This document shows positions 19,878-27,734 of a stretch of DNA of 64,000 nucleotides, piece after piece. The notes under the pieces are model-generated. The model was given only the letters and a program-made list of their open reading frames with translations, searched no databases and was not told the origin of the DNA. The position numbers and the translations under genes are program-made. Source of the stretch: Geodermatophilus obscurus (GTDB lineage Bacteria; Actinomycetota; Actinomycetes; Mycobacteriales; Geodermatophilaceae); the NCBI RefSeq assembly GCF_900115395.1, contig NZ_FOWE01000003.1, forward strand, positions 62,001 to 126,000. Direction: 5' to 3'. Within the stretch, counting starts at the first letter, position 1; each line of letters begins with the position of its first letter.

Positions 19878-20488
19878 CGCACCGCCGGGGCGGGACGGCG
19901 CACCGACAGCCGGGGGAGCAGGGCGTGCACCAGCGGGCCGATGGCCAGCGCGTACAGCACGGTGGCCACGCCGAGGGTGCCGCCGAGCAGCCAGCCCGCG
20001 GCCACGACCACCACCTCGATCGACGTGCGCACGACGCGCACCGAGCCCCCGGTGCGGCGGACCAGACCGGTCATCAGCCCGTCCCGCGGGCCCGGGCCGA
20101 GGTGCACGCCGATGTAGGCGGCGGTGGCGACCGCGTTGAGCAGGATGCCGGCCGGCACCAGCGCGGCCCGCACGGGCAGCGACCCCGGCTCGGGGAGGAC
20201 GGCCAGGGCGGCGTCCAGGGCCAGGCCGATGACGACGACGTTGCTCACCGTGCCCAGGCCCGGCCGCTCGCGCAGCGGCAGCCAGGCCAGCAGCACCAGG
20301 GCGCCGACGACCATGGTGACGACGCCGAGCGACCAGCCGACCTGCCGGGCCAGCCCCTGGTGCAGCACGTCCCACGGCATGACCCCGAGGCCGGAGCGCA
20401 CCAGCAGCGCCATCGACAGGCCGTAGAGCACCAGCCCGGCGTAGAGCTGGACGAGGCGGCGGGCGCTGGGGATCCGGAGCTGGTGCAC
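19862..20488 (-). CDS. YczE/YitT-family integral membrane protein
   Basis: This is a 208-residue protein with about five to six membrane helices. It has the family's N-terminal LVLYGLSMALLVRSGLGVMPWDVLHQGLA and the later AAYIGVHLGPGPRDGLMTGL, where the glycine- and proline-rich GPGPRD loop is diagnostic. The GTG at 20488 starts VHQLRIPSARR. It is divergent from a MocR-type regulator; yczE genes commonly sit beside such regulators (YczR). A shared palindromic operator lies between them. The transported or sensed compound is unknown; a link to vitamin B6 or amino-acid metabolism is possible because MocR proteins bind PLP. Confidence 0.85.
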   Translation of the reverse strand: MHQLRIPSARRLVQLYAGLVLYGLSMALLVRSGLGVMPWDVLHQGLARQVGWSLGVVTMVVGALVLLAWLPLRERPGLGTVSNVVVIGLALDAALAVLPEPGSLPVRAALVPAGILLNAVATAAYIGVHLGPGPRDGLMTGLVRRTGGSVRVVRTSIEVVVVAAGWLLGGTLGVATVLYALAIGPLVHALLPRLSVRRPAPAVRAEIA

Positions 20489-20505
20489 GCTGCGATCCTC
20501 CGCCA

Positions 20506-20534
20506 GGATTGGCCCGCTGCAAACAGGCCAATCC
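20506..20534. promoter_or_regulatory. Inverted-repeat operator between yczE-like and mocR-like genes
   Basis: Perfect 9-base arms GGATTGGCC (20506-20514) and GGCCAATCC (20526-20534) are separated by 11 bases, in the only 58 bases between the two divergent starts. It is the natural binding site of the MocR regulator, controlling both directions. GGGGAGG follows immediately as the ribosome site of the regulator. Confidence 0.75.
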
Positions 20535-20546
20535 GGGGAGGGTGGC

Positions 20547-22016
20547 ATGGACTCGACGTCGGCCCGGGGGCTGGCCGCGCTGGTCGGTGACCTCGGTACC
20601 GAGCGGCCACCGCGCTACGCCGCGCTGGCCGGGCGCATCCGCCGGCTGGTCGCGGAGGGCCGGGTGCCCCTCGGCACCCGGCTGCCCGCCGAGCGCGAGC
20701 TGGCGCAGGCGCTGGCGGTCAGCCGGGCCACCGTCACCGCCGCCTACACCCGGTTGCGCGAGGACGGCTGGGCCACCGCCCGGCAGGGCGCGGGCACGTT
20801 CGCCGTCCTCCCGCGGGGACCGCACCACGGTGCCTGGGTGCCCGGCCCGGCCGACGACGGCTCGATCGACCTCGCCCACGCCGCGCCGGCCGCGCCCGCG
20901 TCCGTGCCCGCCGCGCTGGCCACCGCGCTCGAGGAGCTGCCGCGGTTCCTCGGCGCGCACGGCTACCACCCCGCGGGCTTGCCCGACCTGCGGGCCCGGG
21001 TCGCCGACCGGTACACCGCCCGCGGCCTGCCCACGACGCCCGAGCAGGTGCTGGTCACCGGCGGCGCGCTGCACGGGGTGTCGACCGCCTTCGGGCTGCT
21101 GCTCCGGCGGGGCACCCGGCTGCTGGTCGAGCAGCCGAGCTACCCCAACGCCCTGCAGGCCGCGCGGGCCTCCGGCGCCCGGGTGCTGCCCGTGGCGCTC
21201 GACCCGGACGACCCCGCCGCCTGGCTCGACGCGACCGAGCGGGCCCTCGCCGCGGCCCGGCCCGCGGCCGCCTACCTCATGCCGGACTTCCAGAACCCGA
21301 CCGGCGCCCTGCTCGACGTCGCCGGGCGGGAGCGGCTCGCCGCGGCCCTGCGCCGCGCCGGCGTCCCGGCCGTGGTGGACGAGACGCTCGCCGAGCTGGG
21401 CCTGGACACGGCGGCGCCGCCGCCGCTGGCCGCCTTCGGGAACGGCGCCCCGTCGGTGGGCACGCTGTCGGTGGGCGTGCTGTCGGTGGGCACCCTGAGC
21501 AAGGTCGCGTGGGGCGGCCTGCGGGTGGGCTGGGTCCGCGCGGAGGCCGACGTCGTGCGCCGGCTGACCGCGGTGGCCGTGCAGACGTCGCTGTCCGGGC
21601 CGGTCGTCGAGCAGCTCGCGGCCTGCGCCCTCCTCGACGGGCTGGACGCGTCCCTGGCGGAGCTGCGCGCCGGGCTGCGCGAGCGGCGCGCGGTGCTGAC
21701 CGCGGAGCTGCGGCGGCGGCTGCCCGGCTGGCTGGTGCCCGAGCCGCCGGGAGGGCTGGTGCTGTGGTGCGGGCTGCCCACGCCCCGCTCCCGCGCGGTG
21801 GTGGCCGCCGCCGAGCGCCTCGGGCTGCGGCTGGCCGCCGGCCCGCTGTTCGGCACCGGGCACGCCCTCGACGACCGGCTGCGCCTGCCCTACACCCAGC
21901 CGCCCGACGTGCTGCGCCGGGCGGTCGGGCTGCTGGTGCGCGCCGACGCCGAGGCCACCGGCGCCGCCGTGCCCGACGGCCCGGCCGGCGATCCGCGCGC
22001 GGTGTCGGTCGTCTGA
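20547..22016 (+). CDS. MocR-type PLP-dependent transcriptional regulator
   Basis: This 489-residue fusion has a GntR winged helix (about residues 25-90, PRYAALAGRIRRLVAEGRVP, LAVSRATVTAAYTRLREDGW) joined to a fold-type-I aminotransferase domain. PLP-site landmarks are VTGGALHG, the SYPN loop, MPDFQNPTGALL, DE in VVDETLAELG and the Schiff-base lysine in VGTLSKVAWGGLRVGW. Just before that lysine, SVGTL-SVGVL-SVGTL is a three-fold repeat not normal for the family. The ATG is preceded by GGGGAGG. It probably controls the divergent yczE-like gene in response to PLP or an amine. Confidence 0.9.
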   Translation: MDSTSARGLAALVGDLGTERPPRYAALAGRIRRLVAEGRVPLGTRLPAERELAQALAVSRATVTAAYTRLREDGWATARQGAGTFAVLPRGPHHGAWVPGPADDGSIDLAHAAPAAPASVPAALATALEELPRFLGAHGYHPAGLPDLRARVADRYTARGLPTTPEQVLVTGGALHGVSTAFGLLLRRGTRLLVEQPSYPNALQAARASGARVLPVALDPDDPAAWLDATERALAAARPAAAYLMPDFQNPTGALLDVAGRERLAAALRRAGVPAVVDETLAELGLDTAAPPPLAAFGNGAPSVGTLSVGVLSVGTLSKVAWGGLRVGWVRAEADVVRRLTAVAVQTSLSGPVVEQLAACALLDGLDASLAELRAGLRERRAVLTAELRRRLPGWLVPEPPGGLVLWCGLPTPRSRAVVAAAERLGLRLAAGPLFGTGHALDDRLRLPYTQPPDVLRRAVGLLVRADAEATGAAVPDGPAGDPRAVSVV

Positions 22017-22045
22017 CCCCGACCGTGGAGCTCAGCGCGTCGACC

Positions 22046-22100
22046 GGCCTCGGTGCGGGGCCCGCCCCGAGCCTGCGAGGGGTGGGGGGCAGCGAGGTCC
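22046..22100. terminator. Structured 3'-end element, copy C
   Basis: Outer arms GGCCTCG (22046-22052) and CGAGG-T-CC (22093-22100) enclose an inner stem CCCGCCCC/GGGGTGGGG around the loop GAGCCTGCGA. It has the same core as elements near 27.7, 37.9 and 58.6 kb but a different outer stem. It lies between convergent mocR-like and GGDEF-LarB gene ends. Confidence 0.6.
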
Positions 22101-22143
22101 TTCCGGGCTCGTGGCCGCGGTGCCGTCCGGGAGGACGGCGATG

Positions 22144-24858
22144 TCACCGCGCGGTGCGGCGGGCGATGCGGGCGGCGAAGACGCCGGCGGCGTGGCCGTT
22201 GTCGATGTTGCTGACCACGACGCCGGGCGAGGCCGAGGTGAGCATCGTCAGCAGTGCTCCGAACCCGCCGAACGAGCCCGGCTGCCCGGTCGAGGTGGGC
22301 ACCGCCACGATCGGCACGTCGGTCATCGCCCCGACCGTCCCGGCGAGGGTGGCGTCGAGCCCGGCGACCACGACGAGGCAGTCGACGTCGTCGAGCAGCG
22401 TGCGGTCGGTGAGCAGCGGCCGCAGCCGGCTGCCGCCGACGTCGTCGACCCGCACCACCTCGGTGCCGGTGACCCGCGCGACGAAGGCGGCCTCGGCGGC
22501 CACCGACGCGTCGGCGGTGCCGGCGCACAGCACGCCGACCCGGCCCACGGGGTCGGGGACCCGGCCGACGGCGGCCGACATCGCGGCGGCGTCGACCGTC
22601 GACCCGGGGTGCTCGGAGGCCAGCGCGACGAGGGTGTCGGCGCTGGCGCGCACGACGAGCGCCGGTCGGTCGGGGTGGGCGGCCCGGGTCTCCCGGACCA
22701 GCGCGAGCACCTGCTCGGTGGTGCGGCCCACCCCCCAGATGACGTCGGGCTCGGCCGGGACCGAGGGCGCCGGGGCGGCCGGCCCGGGCGCGAGCGAGGG
22801 CTCGCCGGGGCCGCCGAGGGACAGCGGCGGGTCGGCCGGGCGGGGGGCCGGGCCGGCCAGCAGCGGCGCGAAGCCCGCCGCGGGGTCCAGCGCCGTGTCC
22901 TGCACCGGGGCGGCCCGCTCGGCGGGCGCGGGTCCGGGAGCCGCGTCCGGTGCGCGGGTCTGGGTGACGGCCGACAGCCGGACGACGCGGTCACGGCCGC
23001 TGCGCTTGGCGTCGTAGAGGACGCCGTCGGCCGCGGCGAACAGCGTCCGCCGGTCGTCGCCGCGGGTGGCCGAGGCGATGCCGACGCTGATGATCACCGG
23101 GAAGGTCAGGCCGAGCGCCGCCCAGTCGTGGGCGGCGACGGCCCGACGGATGCGCTCCAGCGCCCGCTCAGCCTGCTCGGCGGTGGTGTCGGGCAGCAGG
23201 ACGACGAACTCGTCACCGGCCCACCGGCACACCTCGTCGGTGTCGCGGCAGCCGGCGAGCAGCAGCTCGGCCACCGCGCGCAGCACCGCGTCCCCGCCCG
23301 GGTGGCCGACGGCGTCGTTGATCGCCTTGAACCGGTCGACGTCGACCACCGCCAGCGCCGGCGTTCTGCCGGCGCTGAGCAGCCCGTCGAGGCGGGCCTC
23401 GGCGTAGCGCCGGTTGGGCAGGTGGGTGAGCGGGTCCTCGTAGGCCTGCCGGCGCAGCTGCCCGGCGGCCCGCTCGTTCTCCAGCAGGCTCTTGCGGCGG
23501 CCGAACAGCTCCACCCAGCGGGTGCGCCGCTCGTCGACCCGGTCGAGCTCGTCGGCCAGGTAGGCCTGCAGGTAGGGCAGCGCCCGCCCGGCGTCGTCGA
23601 GCTCGGCGTGCAGCGTGCACAGCTCGCGCAGCGCGGCGCGGCGCAGCCGGGGCAGGCCGTGCTCGGTGGCCAGGGCCAGCGCCTTGGCCAGCTGCCGGTC
23701 GGCGCCGCGGCCGTCGCCCTGGCGCCGCAGCGCGCGGCCCAGCGCCAGCAGCGCCGAGGCCAGCAGGGCGCGGTCCCCCCGGGCGCTGGTGGTGCGCACC
23801 GCCGCGCGCAGCGGACCGCTGGCCGCCGCGTGCTCGCCCAGGCCGACCAGCGCCCAGCCGTGCACGACCTGCGCGGCGACGATGCCCTCGGCGTCGGGCG
23901 GCAGCTGGGCCAGCGCCTGCTCGGCCAGCTCCCGCGCCTCGACGAAGTGCGGCCGCGCGGAGTCGGCGTCGCCGTCCTCGAGGAGGGCCTCGCCGAGCTC
24001 GGCGCACAGCGCGCCCAGGCAGGTGGCCGCCGACGCGGCGAGCACGTCGGGGTCGTCGTCGGGGCCGAGGACGCCCGCGCCGGCCGCCGCGGTCGACGTC
24101 TCCAGCGCCCGGCGCTGGTAGTCCAGGGCCAGCGGCATGAGCTCGAGGTCGGCCAGGACGCCGGCCAGGGTGCCCAGGGTGTCAACCAGCAGCGCGCTCG
24201 GCGGCAGCGCCGGGTCGAGCAGGCTGGCGGCCTCGACCGCCTCGTCCATCGCGGCGTCGATCCGGCGCGACAGCAGCTCGATGCGCGCGTGCCGGGCCAG
24301 CCCGGCGGCGCGCTGCAGGTCGTCGTCGGACGCGTCGAAGGCGGCCTTGGCCGAGCGCACCAGGGCGATGGCGAGGGCCGCGTGCGCCGCGGACTCCGAC
24401 CGCGGGTCGCCCCCGGCCTCCCCGGGCCCGAGCAGGTCGGCGACGCCGGCGTGCAGGTCGAGGGACTCGGTGGCCTCGGGCGCGTCGAGCGGCTCGCCGA
24501 CCAGCGTGAACCCGGCCACCCGCAGGCGGCGCACGAGCAGCTCGGCGCGGAGGGTGTCTGCCCAGGCGCGGCCGAGGGTGGGCTCGTCGTCGGTCGCGGG
24601 GCCGCCGGTCCCCGGTGGCGTCCCGGTGGGCGCCTCGTAGGGCGTCGAGGGGTCGACGACGGAGAGCAGCCGCTCGGCGTCGTCGAGCTGCCAGTTGGCG
24701 AGCGCGGCGGTCACCCGGTGGTGCAGGGCTCCCGGTGGCACGAGCGCACTGTGCACGGAGCCGGGCGGGGAGTCGAGGACCGTATCGGGGGCACGCCGGG
24801 TGCTGTCCACCCCCGCGTCCCGGGCGTCACTCGCGTCCCGGCCGCGGTGCTGCGTCAC
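22144..24858 (-). CDS. TPR-GGDEF protein fused to a LarB-like (AIR-carboxylase-type) domain
   Basis: The single frame encodes 904 residues. Residues 1 to about 470 are helical TPR-like repeats. A GGDEF domain follows (DPLTHLPNRRYAEARLDG, DVDRFKAINDAVGHPGGD, AGDEF signature near 546, I-site RDTD five residues before it, ISVGIASATRG). After a Pro/Ala-rich linker comes a LarB domain from about 710. Its N-terminal part is DVIWGVGRTTEQ; the PurE-like part has VLCAGTADASVAAEAAF, VVVAGLDATL, IVAVPTSTGQPGS and NIDNGHAAGV. LarB carboxylates and hydrolyses NaAD for the nickel-pincer cofactor, but its covalent Cys (SCASG) is replaced here: TSASPG, A876. No larA, larC or larE is near. GTG overlaps the upstream stop (GTGA). 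Confidence 0.85.
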   Translation of the reverse strand: MTQHRGRDASDARDAGVDSTRRAPDTVLDSPPGSVHSALVPPGALHHRVTAALANWQLDDAERLLSVVDPSTPYEAPTGTPPGTGGPATDDEPTLGRAWADTLRAELLVRRLRVAGFTLVGEPLDAPEATESLDLHAGVADLLGPGEAGGDPRSESAAHAALAIALVRSAKAAFDASDDDLQRAAGLARHARIELLSRRIDAAMDEAVEAASLLDPALPPSALLVDTLGTLAGVLADLELMPLALDYQRRALETSTAAAGAGVLGPDDDPDVLAASAATCLGALCAELGEALLEDGDADSARPHFVEARELAEQALAQLPPDAEGIVAAQVVHGWALVGLGEHAAASGPLRAAVRTTSARGDRALLASALLALGRALRRQGDGRGADRQLAKALALATEHGLPRLRRAALRELCTLHAELDDAGRALPYLQAYLADELDRVDERRTRWVELFGRRKSLLENERAAGQLRRQAYEDPLTHLPNRRYAEARLDGLLSAGRTPALAVVDVDRFKAINDAVGHPGGDAVLRAVAELLLAGCRDTDEVCRWAGDEFVVLLPDTTAEQAERALERIRRAVAAHDWAALGLTFPVIISVGIASATRGDDRRTLFAAADGVLYDAKRSGRDRVVRLSAVTQTRAPDAAPGPAPAERAAPVQDTALDPAAGFAPLLAGPAPRPADPPLSLGGPGEPSLAPGPAAPAPSVPAEPDVIWGVGRTTEQVLALVRETRAAHPDRPALVVRASADTLVALASEHPGSTVDAAAMSAAVGRVPDPVGRVGVLCAGTADASVAAEAAFVARVTGTEVVRVDDVGGSRLRPLLTDRTLLDDVDCLVVVAGLDATLAGTVGAMTDVPIVAVPTSTGQPGSFGGFGALLTMLTSASPGVVVSNIDNGHAAGVFAARIARRTAR

Positions 24859-26603
24859 GACGGCGTCCCGTCGACGGGGGTGCCGTCGGCCGGGGTGCCG
24901 TCGGCGGGCGCAGCGTCCGGGGCGCCGTCGGCCGGGGCGCCGTCGACGAGGCCGGGCGCGCGCACCCGGTTGCGGCCCCCGCGCTTGGCGGAGAACAGGT
25001 GCAGGTCGGCGGTGTCGAACAGCGAGCGCCAGCCGACCGGCTCGGCCCGCTCCTCCTCGGCGGTGGGCGCGGTGGCCACGCCGATGCTCACGGTGATCGG
25101 CTCGGACAGCGGCAGGTCGCGCCAGTCGGCCTCGGCGACGGCGGCCCGCAGCCGCTCGGCGGCGGCCAGCGCCTGCTGCTGGGTCGCCGTCGGCAGCACG
25201 ACGAGGAACTCGTCGCCGGCCCACCGGTACACCTCGTCGTCGGCCCGGCTGTGCTCGCGCAGCAGCCCCGCGACCCGCCGCAGCACCTCGTCGCCGTGGG
25301 AGTGGGAGGTGTCGTCGTTGACCTCCTTGAACCGGTCGACGTCGACGACGGCCAGCGACAGCGGCTCGGCGCCCAGCCGCAGCCCGGCCAGCCGCCGCTC
25401 GGCGCTGCGCCGGTTGCCCAGCCCGGTGAGCGGGTCCTCCAGCGCGTGCCGGCGCAGCACCGCGGCCTGCCGCTCGACCTCGCGCAGCCGGCTGCGCCGC
25501 ACGAACATCTCCGCCCACAGCGCGCGGCTGCGCGCGTGCGCCCGGCCGGTGTCGGCGCGGTAGGCGTCGAGCCAGTACAGGGCCTCGGCGGGGCGGCCCA
25601 TCGCGGCGGTGGCCTGGCCCAGCTCGAGCAGGCACTGCCGGTAGCGGCGGCGGTCGGCGGTCGCGGCGAACGCGCCGGAGGCGTCGACGAGCAGGTCCGC
25701 GGCCTCCTCCCCACCTCCGCCGCCGTTGTGCTCCTGCGACAGGCGGGTCAGCAGCCGGGCCAGGGCGAGGTCGGCATAGCCGCGCAGCCACGTGCTGCCG
25801 TCGCGGTGGACCCGCCGGTGCACCGACCGCAGCGGGCCCAGCGCCTCGTCGAGGTCGTCGTGGCAGCACATCGCCCACGCCTGGACGACGTCGAGGAGGT
25901 CGGCGTCGGCCGGGTCGGGGTCGACGGGCAGCGCGCGGGCGCCGGAGGCCGCGGCGATCGCCGTGCCGGCGAGCACACGGGCCCGCTCGGCCCGGCCCCG
26001 GCGGCGCAGCGTCTGGGCCAGCTCGACGTTCTGCTGGGCGCACAGCCGCAGCAGCTGCCAGCGGTCGGCGAGGTCGGGCAGCCGGGCGGCCACGGCGTGC
26101 CCCCGCTCGGCCTGCGCGACGGCGAGCTCCTCGAGGTCGAGCGCGGTGAGGGTGAGCGAGAGCCACAGGTGCGCCTGGTGCAGCGCGCGGGAGGACCCGC
26201 CGTCGGCCGCCGGGTCGGTGGGGACGAGCTGCTCGGTCAGCAGGCTGGCGTCGACGGCCAGCAGCATCGCGGCGTCGGGGTGGTCGGCGGTGGCCTCGAC
26301 GTGGGCGAGGTATGCCAGCACCAGCGCGGTCGACGCCGACGGGGGACAGGCGCCGAGCGCCTCGCGGGCCGCGGCGACCCCGGCCGCGACGGCGTCCCGG
26401 TCGCCGTCGAGCAGCCCGCGGCGGGCGGACAGCGCGGCGCGCCAGGCGGCCCAGCCGGGCTCGGAGGCGGCGGCCAGCGCGGGCTCGGCGTCGTCGAGCC
26501 CGGCGCGGAAGGCCTCGGCGTCGTCGCGCTGGCCGGCCGCCAGCAGACGCCGGAGCGCAGCGTCGAGATCACCCTCGGTCAACGGCGCGGAGCCGGGGGC
26601 CAC
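24855..26603 (-). CDS. TPR-GGDEF diguanylate cyclase
   Basis: This 582-residue paralogue of the next gene has TPR-like helices (about 1-385), then GGDEF. GGDEF reads DPLTGLGNRRSAERRLAG, DVDRFKEVNDDTSHSHGDE, AGDEF in RWAGDEFLVVLP, I-site RADD five residues before it, and VSIGVATAPT. The key metal and catalytic residues are present, so it should make cyclic di-GMP from two GTP. The C-terminus is a run of five-residue repeats such as ADGTP. There is no membrane segment. GTG is preceded by GAGGAGGG. It forms a two-gene operon with the LarB fusion through a GTGA overlap. The TPR part probably senses a protein partner. Confidence 0.88.
   Translation of the reverse strand: MAPGSAPLTEGDLDAALRRLLAAGQRDDAEAFRAGLDDAEPALAAASEPGWAAWRAALSARRGLLDGDRDAVAAGVAAAREALGACPPSASTALVLAYLAHVEATADHPDAAMLLAVDASLLTEQLVPTDPAADGGSSRALHQAHLWLSLTLTALDLEELAVAQAERGHAVAARLPDLADRWQLLRLCAQQNVELAQTLRRRGRAERARVLAGTAIAAASGARALPVDPDPADADLLDVVQAWAMCCHDDLDEALGPLRSVHRRVHRDGSTWLRGYADLALARLLTRLSQEHNGGGGGEEAADLLVDASGAFAATADRRRYRQCLLELGQATAAMGRPAEALYWLDAYRADTGRAHARSRALWAEMFVRRSRLREVERQAAVLRRHALEDPLTGLGNRRSAERRLAGLRLGAEPLSLAVVDVDRFKEVNDDTSHSHGDEVLRRVAGLLREHSRADDEVYRWAGDEFLVVLPTATQQQALAAAERLRAAVAEADWRDLPLSEPITVSIGVATAPTAEEERAEPVGWRSLFDTADLHLFSAKRGGRNRVRAPGLVDGAPADGAPDAAPADGTPADGTPVDGTPS
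24858..24955. repeat. Imperfect 15-base tandem repeats at the cyclase 3' end
   Basis: Units close to GCCGTCGGCCGGGGT repeat across the last 30 codons of the TPR-GGDEF gene. On the coding strand they encode (A/V)DG(T/A)P pentapeptides. The unit is five codons long, so copy-number change preserves frame. The array stops at the start codon of the next gene. Confidence 0.75.
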
Positions 26604-26711
26604 GCATCCCTCCTCACCGATGCCGATCGTCCGGCCGCTGCCGGCCGACGGCGAGGCAGTCCCCCCCGGACGGGACCCGTGGTCCCCGCCCGACCGCTCT
26701 ACCCTCGTCGG

Positions 26712-27647
26712 GTGCTCCAGACGCCTCCGACGCGGTTCGCCTATCTCGGGCCCGAGGGTACCTTCGCCGAGGCGGCGCTGAGCACCGCCGTGGCACCCGG
26801 CGAGGGGGTGCGGCAGCCGGCGGCCAGCGTCGCGGCGGCCCTCGCGGCGGTGCGCGCGGGCGAGGCCGACGCCGCCCTCGTGCCGCTGGAGAACTCCGTC
26901 GAGGGCTCGGTCCCGGCCACCATGGACGGCCTCACCGACGGCGAGCCGCTGGTCGTCACCCGCGAGGTGTTCCTGACCGTCTCCTTCGTCCTCGCCGCCC
27001 GCCCGGGCACCGCCGTCGACGCCGTGCGCAGCGTGGTCAGCCACCCGCACGCGCTGGCGCAGACCGCCCGCACGGTGGCCGGCCTGCTGCCCGGCGTCCC
27101 CACCGTCCCGGCCTCCTCGACGGCGGCCGCCGCGCGCGCCGTGGCCGAGGGCGGGTACGACGCCGCCGTCTGCGCGCCGATCGCCGCCGAGCGCTACGGC
27201 CTGGTGCCGCTGGCCGAGGACGTCGCCGACCACCCGGGCGCGGTCACCCGCTTCGTGCTCGTCTCGCGCCCCGGCGCCCTGCCGGCACCCACGGGCAACG
27301 ACAAGACGTCGCTGGTCGCCGTCGTCGCCGACCGCACCGGCGCGCTGCTCGACGTGCTGCGCGAGTTCGCCGTCCGCGGGATCAGCCTGACGCGCATCGA
27401 GTCGAGGCCCACCCGCGACCGGCTGTGGGTCTACTCCTTCTCCCTCGACTGCGAGGGGCACGTCGCCGAGGCGCGGGTGGGCGAGGCGCTGGCGGCGCTG
27501 CACCGGGTGTGCGAGGACGTGCGCTTCCTCGGGTCCTATCCGCGCGCCGACGGCCGCACCAACCGGCCGGTGCCCGACGAGTCGGTCGACGCCGCCTTCA
27601 CCGAGGCCGGGGAGTGGGTGGCCCGGCTGCGCGCCGGCCTCGTGTGA
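26712..27647 (+). CDS. pheA: Prephenate dehydratase
   Basis: This 311-residue monofunctional enzyme converts prephenate to phenylpyruvate in phenylalanine synthesis. The catalytic PDT domain starts RFAYLGPEGTFAEAAL and has VPLENSVEGSVPATMD, VVSHPHALAQ and the TRF signature (GAVTRFVLVSR). A C-terminal ACT regulatory domain (about 200-280) contains KTSLVAVVADRTGALLDVL and the ESRP phenylalanine-binding motif (IESRPT). The GTG at 26712 is chosen because conserved sequence begins eight codons later. A TACCCT box (26700-26705) lies 6 bases upstream, suggesting a leaderless mRNA. A longer open frame upstream is antisense to the GGDEF gene and not real. Confidence 0.95.
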   Translation: MLQTPPTRFAYLGPEGTFAEAALSTAVAPGEGVRQPAASVAAALAAVRAGEADAALVPLENSVEGSVPATMDGLTDGEPLVVTREVFLTVSFVLAARPGTAVDAVRSVVSHPHALAQTARTVAGLLPGVPTVPASSTAAAARAVAEGGYDAAVCAPIAAERYGLVPLAEDVADHPGAVTRFVLVSRPGALPAPTGNDKTSLVAVVADRTGALLDVLREFAVRGISLTRIESRPTRDRLWVYSFSLDCEGHVAEARVGEALAALHRVCEDVRFLGSYPRADGRTNRPVPDESVDAAFTEAGEWVARLRAGLV

Positions 27648-27676
27648 GCGGCGCGCAGCCGGGTTGACCCGACCGG

Positions 27677-27730
27677 CCCTCCTGCAGGGTCCCGCCGCGA
27701 GCGTGCGAGCGGTGGGGGGCAGGAGGGTCC
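27677..27730. terminator. Structured 3'-end element, copy A
   Basis: Outer arms CCCTCCTGC (27677-27685) and GCAGGAGGG (27719-27727) enclose a conserved core beginning CCCGCCGCGAGCGTGCGAGC (27691). It lies between the convergent stops of pheA and the MMPL gene, which fits bidirectional termination. Confidence 0.65.
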
Positions 27731-27734
27731 TTCC

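Noticed and set aside
24859..26166. Upstream extension of the GGDEF-LarB frame into a 1340-residue protein
   Set aside because: This stretch overlaps the confidently identified TPR-GGDEF gene in another frame and encodes Arg/Ala-rich shadow sequence.
24615..26711. Open plus-strand frame extending prephenate dehydratase upstream by about 700 codons
   Set aside because: It is antisense to the TPR-GGDEF genes, has the low-complexity composition of high-GC shadow frames, and conserved PheA sequence begins only at 26712.
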